A stretch of 35,971 nt of DNA from Streptomyces sp. A3M-1-3 (GTDB lineage: Bacteria > Actinomycetota > Actinomycetes > Streptomycetales > Streptomycetaceae), in assembly GCF_024213665.1 (NCBI RefSeq), contig NZ_JANAVP010000022.1:1-35971 (forward strand), in the 5' to 3' direction. The translations under genes and the position numbers were made by a program. A model generated the notes under the pieces. That model was given only the letters and a program-made list of their open reading frames with translations. It had not been told where the DNA came from and did not search any database. Shown here piece by piece: positions 7,866-14,089 of the stretch. How positions within the stretch are numbered: position 1 is the first letter of the stretch; each line of letters begins with the position of its first letter.

Positions 7866-8792
7866 ATGCGAATCGAGCAGGTCGTCCAGGTCCGCGGCCT
7901 GGTCAAGCGGTACGGAGAAAAGACCGCGGTGGACGGCCTCGACCTGGAGGTCCGGGCGGGCACGGTCACGGGCGTCCTCGGTCCCAACGGCGCCGGCAAG
8001 ACCACCACCGTAGAAACCTGCGAGGGATACCGCCGTCCGGATGCCGGCACCGTGCGGGTACTCGGCCTGGACCCGGTCGCGGACGCCTCCGCGCTGCGCC
8101 CCCGGATCGGCGTGATGCTGCAGTCCGGCGGGGTGTACTCGGGGGCCCGGGCCGACGAGATGCTCAGGCACATGGCCAAGCTGCACGCCCACCCGCTCGA
8201 CGTGGACGCGCTCATCGAGCGGCTCGGCCTCGACAGCTGCGGCCGGACGACGTACCGCAGGCTGTCCGGCGGCCAGCAGCAGCGGCTCGCCCTCGCGATG
8301 GCCGTGGTCGGCCGTCCCGAGCTGGTCTTCCTGGACGAGCCGACCGCCGGTCTGGACCCGCAGGCCCGCCGGGCCACCTGGGCTCTCGTACGCGAACTGC
8401 GCACGGACGGCGTCGGCGTCGTCCTCACCACCCACTTCATGGACGAGGCCGAGCAGCTCGCCGACGACATCGCGATCCTCGACGCGGGCCGGGTCATTGC
8501 CCAGGGCAGCCCCGAGCAGCTGTGCCGCGGCGGCGCGGAGAACACCCTCCGCTTCGCCGGGCGGCCAGGTCTCGACCTCGCGGCCCTCCTCAAGGCCCTG
8601 CCCGACGGAACCGCGGCGGCCGAGCTGACCCCCGGCGCGTACCGCATCAGCGGCAAGGTCGACCCGCAGCTGCTCGCGACTGTGACCACCTGGTGCGCCC
8701 AGCACGGGGTCATGCCGGAGGGCATCTCGGTGGAGCGGCACACACTCGAGGACGTTTTCCTTGAGCTCACTGGAAGGGAGCTGCGCGGATGA
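7866..8792 (+). CDS. ABC transporter ATP-binding protein
   Basis: Nucleotide-binding subunit of an ABC-2 type exporter, 308 aa. Motifs are Walker A GPNGAGKT (39-46), Q-loop Q86, signature LSGGQ (133-137), Walker B LVFLDE (153-158) and the H-switch in TTHFMDEAE. After residue 225 comes the extra C-terminal domain common in DrrA-type ATPases. The gene is divergent from sufR. In actinobacteria this exporter pair is conserved between suf and ctaA, but its substrate is not evident from sequence. The stop TGA overlaps the ATG of the first mini-ORF of the 92-bp repeat array, and the last 10 codons (LELTGRELRG) are part of the repeat unit. Confidence 0.93.
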   Translation: MRIEQVVQVRGLVKRYGEKTAVDGLDLEVRAGTVTGVLGPNGAGKTTTVETCEGYRRPDAGTVRVLGLDPVADASALRPRIGVMLQSGGVYSGARADEMLRHMAKLHAHPLDVDALIERLGLDSCGRTTYRRLSGGQQQRLALAMAVVGRPELVFLDEPTAGLDPQARRATWALVRELRTDGVGVVLTTHFMDEAEQLADDIAILDAGRVIAQGSPEQLCRGGAENTLRFAGRPGLDLAALLKALPDGTAAAELTPGAYRISGKVDPQLLATVTTWCAQHGVMPEGISVERHTLEDVFLELTGRELRG

Positions 8793-9343
8793 CGCGGGCC
8801 GACACCGGCATCGGCCGGGGGTCCGGGGGTTGCCCCCCGGGACGGCACAGCCTTGAGCTCACTGGAAGGGAGCTGCGCGGATGACGCGGGCCGACACCGG
8901 CATCGGCCGGGGGTCCGGGGGTTGCCCCCCGGGACAGCACAGCCTTGAGCTCACTGGAAGGGAGCTGCGCGGATGACGCGGGCCGACACCGGCATCGGCC
9001 GGGGGTCCGGGGGTTGCCCCCCGGGACAGCACAGCCTTGAGCTCACTGGAAGGGAGCTGCGCGGATGACACGGGCCGACACCGGCATCGGCCGGGGGTCC
9101 GGGGGTTGCCCCCCGGGACAGCACAGCCTTGAGCTCACTGGAAGGGAGCTGCGCGGATGACACGGGCCGACACCGGCATCGGCCGGGGGTCCGGGGGTTG
9201 CCCCCCGGGACAGCACAGCCTTGAGCTCACTGGAAGGGAGCTGCGCGGATGACACGGGCCGACACCGGCATCGGCCGGGGGTCCGGGGGTTGCCCCCCGG
9301 GACAGCACAGCCTTGAGCTCACTGGAAGGGAGCTGCACGGATG
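8761..9343 (+). repeat. 92-bp tandem repeat array, six full units plus a partial seventh
   Basis: Six complete 92-bp units start at 8761, 8853, 8945, 9037, 9129 and 9221. A partial unit of about 31 bp starts at 9313 and runs into the permease start. The units are nearly identical. Unit 1 differs by G for A in its tail (gacGgcac). Units 1-3 have ACG and units 4-6 ACA as the second codon of the internal ORF. The partial unit has CAC for CGC just before the ATG. The clustered variants suggest stepwise duplication. Each unit contains the end of the ATPase gene, a ribosome binding site (AAGGGAG), an ATG and a GC-rich hairpin (in unit 1 at 8821-8843). The hairpin resembles dispersed GC-rich palindromes seen in Streptomyces. 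Confidence 0.97.
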
Positions 9344-9344
9344 A
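8789..9344 (+). other. Chain of six overlapping 31-codon ORFs inside the repeat array
   Basis: Each repeat unit creates one ORF of 31 codons plus stop: 8789-8884, 8881-8976, 8973-9068, 9065-9160, 9157-9252 and 9249-9344. Each ATG overlaps the previous stop as ATGA, and each has AAGGGAG eight bases upstream. The peptide starts MTRADTGIGRGSGGCPPG and ends LELTGRELRG, the same last ten residues as the ATPase. The sixth ORF ends LELTGRELHG, and its stop overlaps the permease ATG. ORF 1 has Arg at residue 19 where the others have Gln; the ACG/ACA difference is silent. Whether any peptide is made is unknown. The chain may matter only for ribosome re-initiation between ATPase and permease. Confidence 0.6.
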
Positions 9345-10123
9345 GCGCCGGTACGTTCACGCCGAAGCCCGGGGCGGCGCCGCTGTCCCGGATGATCGCG
9401 GCACAGACCGCGCTGGAAACCAGGATGCTGCTGCGCAACGGCGAGCAGCTGCTGCTGACGGTGGTCATCCCGACCCTGCTGCTGGTGCTCTTCTCCACCG
9501 TCGACATCGTCGCTCTGCCTACTGAACCGAGTGGGAACGCCAGGGCCGTCGACTTCCTCGCGCCCGGCATCCTCGCGCTCGCGGTGATGTCGACCGCGTT
9601 CACCGGGCAGGCCATCGCGACCGGCTTCGAGCGCCGGTACGGGGTGCTCAAACGGCTTGGCGCCTCGCCGCTCCCCCGGTGGGCCCTGATGACCGCGAAG
9701 ACCCTGTCCGTACTCGTCACCGAAGTGCTGCAGATCGCGCTGCTGACGGTGATCGCGTTCGGACTCGGCTGGTCCCCCCGGGGCAACCCGCTCGCCGTGG
9801 TCCTGCTGCTCGTCCTCGGGACGGCGGCGTTCTCGGGCCTCGGCCTGCTGATGGCCGGAACGCTGAAGGCCGAGGCAACCCTGGCCGCGGCCAACCTGGT
9901 CTTCCTGCTGCTGCTGGTCGGCGGCGGGGTGATCGTGCCGCTGGAGAAGTTCCCGGAGACAGCGCAGTCGGTGCTCGGCCTGCTGCCGATCTCGGCGCTC
10001 TCGGACGGCCTGCGCGACGTCCTCCAGCACGGCGCCGGGATGCCGTGGGGCGACCTGGGGATCCTCGCGGTGTGGGCGGTACTGGGACTGGGCGCGGCGG
10101 CCAAGTTCTTCCGCTGGGAATGA
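9341..10123 (+). CDS. ABC-2 type transporter permease
   Basis: Membrane subunit (260 aa) of the exporter whose ATPase lies upstream. It has the ABC2_membrane pattern of six hydrophobic segments, at roughly residues 37-55, 72-92, 120-142, 150-172, 180-198 and 238-255. A GFERRYGVLKRLGASPLPRW loop (about 94-113) is typical of DrrB-like permeases and couples to the ATPase. The ATG at 9341 overlaps the stop of the last repeat mini-ORF and has the repeat's AAGGGAG eight bases upstream. Its expression should therefore depend on ribosomes crossing the array. The ctaA promoter follows. Confidence 0.9.
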   Translation: MSAGTFTPKPGAAPLSRMIAAQTALETRMLLRNGEQLLLTVVIPTLLLVLFSTVDIVALPTEPSGNARAVDFLAPGILALAVMSTAFTGQAIATGFERRYGVLKRLGASPLPRWALMTAKTLSVLVTEVLQIALLTVIAFGLGWSPRGNPLAVVLLLVLGTAAFSGLGLLMAGTLKAEATLAAANLVFLLLLVGGGVIVPLEKFPETAQSVLGLLPISALSDGLRDVLQHGAGMPWGDLGILAVWAVLGLGAAAKFFRWE

Positions 10124-10167
10124 GCCACCTCACCGCCCCCTAGTGAATCCGTGCGCAAGGGGCGTCC

Positions 10168-10180
10168 TACGATAGAGCCC
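10168..10180 (+). promoter_or_regulatory. Predicted ctaA promoter (-10 TACGAT, leaderless start)
   Basis: TACGAT (10168-10173) sits seven bases before the GTG at 10181. That geometry would start the transcript at or next to the start codon, giving a leaderless mRNA. The -35 region is poor, so this is a tentative call. Confidence 0.4.
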
Positions 10181-11143
10181 GTGTTGACCCCCCTCGCCCT
10201 TATCGCCCGGCGCTGGACGCCCACCCCCCGCACGCTCCGGCGCGCCGCGCTCGCCGCCCTCGTGATGAGCGTCGCCATCGTGGTCACCGGCGGCGCGGTC
10301 CGGCTGACCGGCTCCGGTCTCGGCTGCGACACCTGGCCCAAGTGCACGGACGACAGCCTCATCGCGACACCCGCGCAAGGCGTGCACGGCGCGATCGAGT
10401 TCGGCAACCGGATGCTGACGTACGTGCTGTGCGCGGCGGTCGGCTGGGCCATCACCGCCGCCCGTTCGACCAAGCCCTGGCGGCGCGGTCTGACCAGGCT
10501 GGGCTGGGCCCAGTTCTGGATCGTGATGGGCAATGCCGTCCTCGGCGGCGTCACCGTCATGGCGGGCCTCAACCCGTGGACCGTCGCCGGCCACTTCCTG
10601 CTCGCCACCTCGCTGATCACGGTCACCACGATCACCTGGCAGCGCACCCGCGAGGGCGACGGCACCGCACGCCCGCGCGTCCCGCGCCCCGTCCGCAAGC
10701 TGTCCTGGGCCCTGATCGCCGCCTCCGTCGTACTGATCGCGGCGGGCACGGTGGTGACCGGATCCGGTCCGCACGCGGGCGACAGCAGCGAGGTCCCGCG
10801 GATGGGGTTCGACTGGGCGGGCGCCGCCCATGTGCACGCGATCGCCGCCTGGGTCGTGTGCGCGCTGGCTCTCGGCATGTGGCTGGTGCTGCGTGTGGTG
10901 GACGCTCCGGCGGACACCCGGGCCCGCGCCAGGGACCTGCTGCTGGTGCTCCTCGCCCAGGGCGCCATCGGCTATGTGCAGTTCTTCACCGAGCTTCCCG
11001 AGGTCCTGGTCGCCGCCCACATGCTGGGCTCGTGCCTCGTCTGGATCGCGGTGCTGCGGGTCGCGCTGAGCCTGCGCGAGCGCCCGGCGACCGCGGCGGA
11101 GATCCCCGCCCAGAGCGACCAGGCACTCTCGGCCGCCGTCTAG
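10181..11143 (+). CDS. ctaA: Heme A synthase CtaA
   Basis: Converts heme O to heme A for the aa3-type cytochrome oxidase; integral membrane protein. The 320-aa product has about eight hydrophobic segments in two similar halves. It has the paired Cys motif GLGCDTWPKC in the first extracellular loop, and candidate heme-ligand His in GHFLLATS, the VHAIAAW helix and AAHMLGS. The conserved Glu segment reads IEFGNR. I chose the GTG at 10181 because a -10-like TACGAT lies seven bases upstream; a GTG at 10151 in frame would add 10 residues. ctaB, which makes heme O, lies on the opposite strand 1.6 kb away, so both steps of the pathway are in this window. Confidence 0.93.
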   Translation: MLTPLALIARRWTPTPRTLRRAALAALVMSVAIVVTGGAVRLTGSGLGCDTWPKCTDDSLIATPAQGVHGAIEFGNRMLTYVLCAAVGWAITAARSTKPWRRGLTRLGWAQFWIVMGNAVLGGVTVMAGLNPWTVAGHFLLATSLITVTTITWQRTREGDGTARPRVPRPVRKLSWALIAASVVLIAAGTVVTGSGPHAGDSSEVPRMGFDWAGAAHVHAIAAWVVCALALGMWLVLRVVDAPADTRARARDLLLVLLAQGAIGYVQFFTELPEVLVAAHMLGSCLVWIAVLRVALSLRERPATAAEIPAQSDQALSAAV

Positions 11144-11151
11144 ACCCTGGC

Positions 11152-11177
11152 CGCGGCTAGGTCTGACCTAAGCCGCG
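11152..11177. terminator. Hairpin between convergent ctaA and amidohydrolase genes
   Basis: Inverted repeat CGCGGCTAGGT / ACCTAAGCCGCG with one bulged base and a 3-nt loop. It covers the stop codon of the minus-strand amidohydrolase and lies nine bases past the ctaA stop, so it could end transcription in both directions. Confidence 0.6.
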
Positions 11178-12280
11178 TCCAGCCCGTAGACGCGGCGGGC
11201 ATTGCCCGCCGCGATCATGGCGGCGACCCGCTCCGCGTCCCGGCGGGACCACGCCCCGTCGCCGACCCAGCCGCCGAGCACCCGCGCCATCGCGTCGCGG
11301 AACACCCGCGCCCCCACCACGTGCAGCTCCGGCAGGCCACGCCCGCCGCTGGAGAACAGCAGCTTGCCGAACGGCGCCAGCTCCAGGATCTCCGCGAGTA
11401 CGGCCGCGGCCCGGGCGCCGGTGTGCGCCAGGGCCGGCCCCAGGTCGGCGTACACATGCGGGAAGGCACCGGCCAGATGTGCGGCATGGCGGTGGTACGG
11501 ATAGCCGTGCAGCAGCACCAGATCGGTGCCCAGTCCGCCGGTGGCCCGGACGAAATCGGTGAGCAGTATCGGGTCGGTGCGGTCGATGCGCAGCTGGGGG
11601 TCGCCCGCGCCGGCGTGCAGTTGCAGCGGCAGTCCCGAGGCGACGGCCATCCACAGCAGATGCCTCAGCAGTACCGGGTCGGTGAGCTTTCCGCCCGCCG
11701 GGCGCCGCGCCAGCCAGCGGCCGGCGGCCCCGCGCACCTCACCGGGTCCCGGCGGCTCGGGGGCAAAGGCCAGCCCGTACCCGATGCCGGCGACGGAGGT
11801 GAAGGCGACGGCCGAGGCGGCCGCCCCGTGCACGGCCTCGGCGAGATTGGCGAGGAACGACTCCACGGTGCCGGAGGTGTCGGCCACCTGCTCGGCCAGC
11901 AGTTCGAGCCGGACGATCTCATGCGCCTCGGCGGCACCGGCCACGGCCAGCTCGCCCGGCCCGGTGAGGTCGCCGGGCAGCCCGGTGTCCACCAGATAGG
12001 TGGCGATTCCGGAGCCGCGCAGCAGGCGCCTGCCCGACTCGATGACGCCGAGTTCCCTGCGGCGCGCGAGATAGCGCGCCGGCGGGCAGTGCGGCTCCAG
12101 GCCGAGCAGCGGCGGGCACCAGCGGCGCACCGCGAAACCGGTCTGGGTGTCGAAGAAGGTGGTGCCGGGGGCGGGCGGCCCCTCGGCCCTGCTGAGGTAC
12201 GCCTCGAACGTGCCGAGGCCCAGTTCTGTACGGAGCACCCCATGGCAGTACTGGTCCACCAGGGACGGCGTTTCGATCAT
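11168..12280 (-). CDS. Amidohydrolase-fold protein (COG2159/FluG N-domain like), degenerate metal site
   Basis: A 370-aa TIM-barrel protein of the amidohydrolase-2 type, closest in pattern to the FluG/glutamine synthetase-associated N-terminal domain. Recognisable blocks are VDQYCHG (9-15), LQLHAGAGDPQL in the middle, LLHGYPYHRHAAHLAGAFPHVYADLG and FSSGGRGLPELHVVGARVF. The family normally has H-x-H after the first strand and a catalytic Asp in 'SSDA'. Here these read Q-Y-C-H and SSGG, so at least two metal or catalytic residues appear missing. The protein may be inactive or have a changed role. The ATG at 12280 is chosen by the VDxxCH start of the family. It probably lies in one transcript with ctaB and the small gene upstream. 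Confidence 0.75.
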   Translation of the reverse strand: MIETPSLVDQYCHGVLRTELGLGTFEAYLSRAEGPPAPGTTFFDTQTGFAVRRWCPPLLGLEPHCPPARYLARRRELGVIESGRRLLRGSGIATYLVDTGLPGDLTGPGELAVAGAAEAHEIVRLELLAEQVADTSGTVESFLANLAEAVHGAAASAVAFTSVAGIGYGLAFAPEPPGPGEVRGAAGRWLARRPAGGKLTDPVLLRHLLWMAVASGLPLQLHAGAGDPQLRIDRTDPILLTDFVRATGGLGTDLVLLHGYPYHRHAAHLAGAFPHVYADLGPALAHTGARAAAVLAEILELAPFGKLLFSSGGRGLPELHVVGARVFRDAMARVLGGWVGDGAWSRRDAERVAAMIAAGNARRVYGLDAA

Positions 12281-12310
12281 CCGGGCATCCCGTTGTGGGC
12301 GTGGGGGTCC

Positions 12311-12329
12311 CCCCGGACGGAGTCCGGGG
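12311..12329. repeat. GC-rich palindrome of the dispersed Streptomyces type
   Basis: Perfect 8-bp stem CCCCGGAC / GTCCGGGG with a GGA loop, flanked by further G and C runs (12304-12334). It lies in the 90-bp gap between the small conserved gene and the amidohydrolase gene. Such sequences recur widely in Streptomyces intergenic DNA and may act as a weak terminator or mRNA stabiliser. I see no gene here. Confidence 0.6.
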
Positions 12330-12370
12330 AGGGGACGTGCTTCCACCCCTCCTAACGGGTGACCCCCGCG

Positions 12371-12727
12371 TCAGGTGTTGCTCGCGCTGTTGCTCGGGCC
12401 GCCCAACTGGATACCGGCCATGCGCGTCCACTCGTACGGACCGGTGCGCACCTTCGCCGCGAACTCGCCGTCGAAGGACTCGTGGAGGGTCAGCCCGGCC
12501 TTCTCGGCGGCCTGCTCGGCGATGGCGTGGCTCGGGGCCACCAGGTCGCCCCAGCCGCCGTCCTCGCCGACGAGGACGATCCGGGTGCCCATCTGCCCGA
12601 GGTACGCGAGCTGTCCCTCGGCGCCGCCGTGCGCCTTGGAGAAGGCGCCGATCTGCTTGGCGAGCTTCGCCGCCTTGCGCTCGGCGCGGGCGTCGGGCGC
12701 GGTCTCTTCAGCCTTGGTGTCTGCCAT
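12371..12727 (-). CDS. Small conserved hypothetical protein
   Basis: A 118-aa soluble, Ala-rich protein whose function I do not recognise. The first third is a charged helix (KAEETAPDARAERKAAKLAKQ, within residues 4-25). It is followed by an alpha/beta-looking segment with MGTRIVLVGEDGGWGDLV (about 47-64) and a WTRMAGIQLGG ending. The codon usage matches its neighbours. The ATG at 12727 is preferred over the one at 12736 because it opens with a typical MADTK sequence; the ribosome binding site is weak for both. It lies 49 bases downstream of ctaB on the same strand and is probably cotranscribed with it. Confidence 0.7.
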   Translation of the reverse strand: MADTKAEETAPDARAERKAAKLAKQIGAFSKAHGGAEGQLAYLGQMGTRIVLVGEDGGWGDLVAPSHAIAEQAAEKAGLTLHESFDGEFAAKVRTGPYEWTRMAGIQLGGPSNSASNT

Positions 12728-12738
12728 GAGCCGCATGC

Positions 12739-12750
12739 TACTCGCGAGTA
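12739..12750. promoter_or_regulatory. 12-bp perfect palindrome upstream of the small gene
   Basis: TACTCGCGAGTA is a perfect palindrome 12 bases upstream of the hypothetical gene's ATG, in the 49-bp gap after ctaB. Its form resembles TetR-family operators. No regulator for it is evident in the window, so the role is a guess. Confidence 0.35.
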
Positions 12751-12776
12751 ATGGCTATGCCTACTGCCGACTGCGC

Positions 12777-13751
12777 CTATCGCAGGAACGGGTCCACGGC
12801 GACGGCGACGAAGAGGAGCGAGACATAGGTGATCGACCAGTGGAACAGCCGCATCTCCTTGAGCTTGCCGCCCGTCGCGCCGCCCCTGGCACGCGACTGC
12901 AGCGAGTGCGCCTCCCAGAGCCACCAGCCGCCGGTCACCAGCGCCACCGCCGTGTAGAACCAGCCGGTGTAGCCCAGCGGGGTCAGGAGCAGCGAGACGC
13001 CGACCATCACCCAGCTGTAGAGGACGATCTGGCGGGCCACCACCGTGCTGGAGGCGACGACCGGCAGCATCGGCACGCCCACCCGGGCGTAGTCCTCCTT
13101 CACCTTCATCGACAGCGGCCAGTAGTGCGGCGGCGTCCAGAAGAAGATGACGAGGAAGAGGATGACCGCGGCCCACGACATGGAGTTCGTGACGGCCGAC
13201 CAGCCGATGAGCACCGGCATACAGCCGGCGATGCCGCCCCAGACGATGTTCTGCGCGGTGCGGCGCTTGAGCAGCATCGTGTAGACGACGACGTAGAAGA
13301 GCAGCGCGCCGAGTGACAGTGCGGCGGACAGCCAGTTGACGAGCAGCCCGAACCACAGCGTGGAGACGGCGGCGAGGACGAGGCCGAAGACCAGGCCCTC
13401 GCGCGGGCTCACCATTCCGGTGACCAGCGGACGCTGCGACGTGCGGTCCATCAGCGCGTCGATGTCGCGGTCGATGTACATGTTCAGCGCGTTGGCGCCG
13501 CCCGCGGAGAGGTATCCGCCGACACAGGTGACCAGCACGAGCCACAGGTCGGGAACGCCCTGCTCGGCCAGGAACATCACCGGTACGGTGGTGATGAGCA
13601 GCAGTTCGATGATCCGCGGCTTGGTCAGTGCCACGAAAGCCTTGACCCGGGCCCCGAACGGCCGCCGGCCGGGGCTCGTCCCGAGCTCCCCCATAGCCCT
13701 CCGGGCATGGGAGGTGCCCCCACCCGCAGGACGGGATTCGACGGCCGTCAC
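12777..13751 (-). CDS. ctaB: Protoheme IX farnesyltransferase (heme O synthase) CtaB
   Basis: UbiA-family prenyltransferase that adds a farnesyl group to protoheme to give heme O, the CtaA substrate. The 324-aa membrane protein has about nine hydrophobic segments. Both Asp-rich motifs are present: NMYIDRDIDALMDR, and the second in KVKEDYARVGVPMLP. The GTG at 13751 has AGGGG five bases upstream; a GTG two codons earlier (13757) overlaps that site but is the usual annotated start. The N-terminal stretch encoded at about 13686-13715 is a dispersed palindromic sequence read in frame (around GGTSHARRAMGE). It is absent from the expected short N-terminus, so the first 25 residues are longer than usual. 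Confidence 0.93.
   Translation of the reverse strand: MTAVESRPAGGGTSHARRAMGELGTSPGRRPFGARVKAFVALTKPRIIELLLITTVPVMFLAEQGVPDLWLVLVTCVGGYLSAGGANALNMYIDRDIDALMDRTSQRPLVTGMVSPREGLVFGLVLAAVSTLWFGLLVNWLSAALSLGALLFYVVVYTMLLKRRTAQNIVWGGIAGCMPVLIGWSAVTNSMSWAAVILFLVIFFWTPPHYWPLSMKVKEDYARVGVPMLPVVASSTVVARQIVLYSWVMVGVSLLLTPLGYTGWFYTAVALVTGGWWLWEAHSLQSRARGGATGGKLKEMRLFHWSITYVSLLFVAVAVDPFLR
13686..13715. repeat. Palindromic repeat embedded in the ctaB 5' coding region
   Basis: CCCAT-A-GCCC (13690-13699) pairs with GGGC-ATGGG (13703-13711) with one bulge. It sits in a C-run/G-run context like the dispersed Streptomyces palindromes. It is read through in the ctaB frame. Confidence 0.5.
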
Positions 13752-14089
13752 GCACACCCCTGACGAAAGACTCCCAGCAAGCTCCGGACGTGAAGGCCCG
13801 GTAAAGACTTGCGCGTACCACGCCACTCTAGACGTTGCCCGTACGCCGCCCTGCGCCGGGGTGGGGTCGTGTTGAGCAGCCGACCCGCGAGGCGCGTACT
13901 GGTGCGCGGAGAGGCGAATGCCCCGCGGAGACGGCAGTCTGGCAGTGACCTGATCTGTTACGGGATCACTGACCGGCATCACCGGCCGGCGCTCGAAAAG
14001 ATGGGCGTTGCGGCGGGGGTAGGCTCGACAACGCCCGGTGCATCCGTCGTCACCGGGATACGACATGTGGAGAGGAGCCCTGACCCAGG
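13752..14089. promoter_or_regulatory. Divergent ctaB/tkt promoter region
   Basis: A 338-bp gap with no convincing gene. TAGGCT at 14020-14025 fits a housekeeping -10 box for tkt, but no good -35 lies 16-18 bases upstream. An interrupted repeat CAGTGA (13943-13948) / TCACTG (13966-13971) is present. Promoters for both genes are expected here; only the tkt -10 can be suggested. Confidence 0.35.

Noticed and set aside
8761..9343. CRISPR-like array
   Set aside because: The whole 92-bp unit is repeated, with no variable spacers and no cas genes nearby.
8859..10030. Minus-strand ORFs of 70 aa repeated every 92 bp and longer ORFs of 267 and 549 aa over the permease and ctaA
   Set aside because: They are antisense shadows produced by GC-rich codon bias. 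They lack ribosome binding sites, and the plus strand carries clear ABC transporter and CtaA genes.
13943..13971. Inverted repeat CAGTGA/TCACTG in the ctaB-tkt gap
   Set aside because: The arms are only 6 bp with a 17-nt loop, which is expected by chance in a region of this length.
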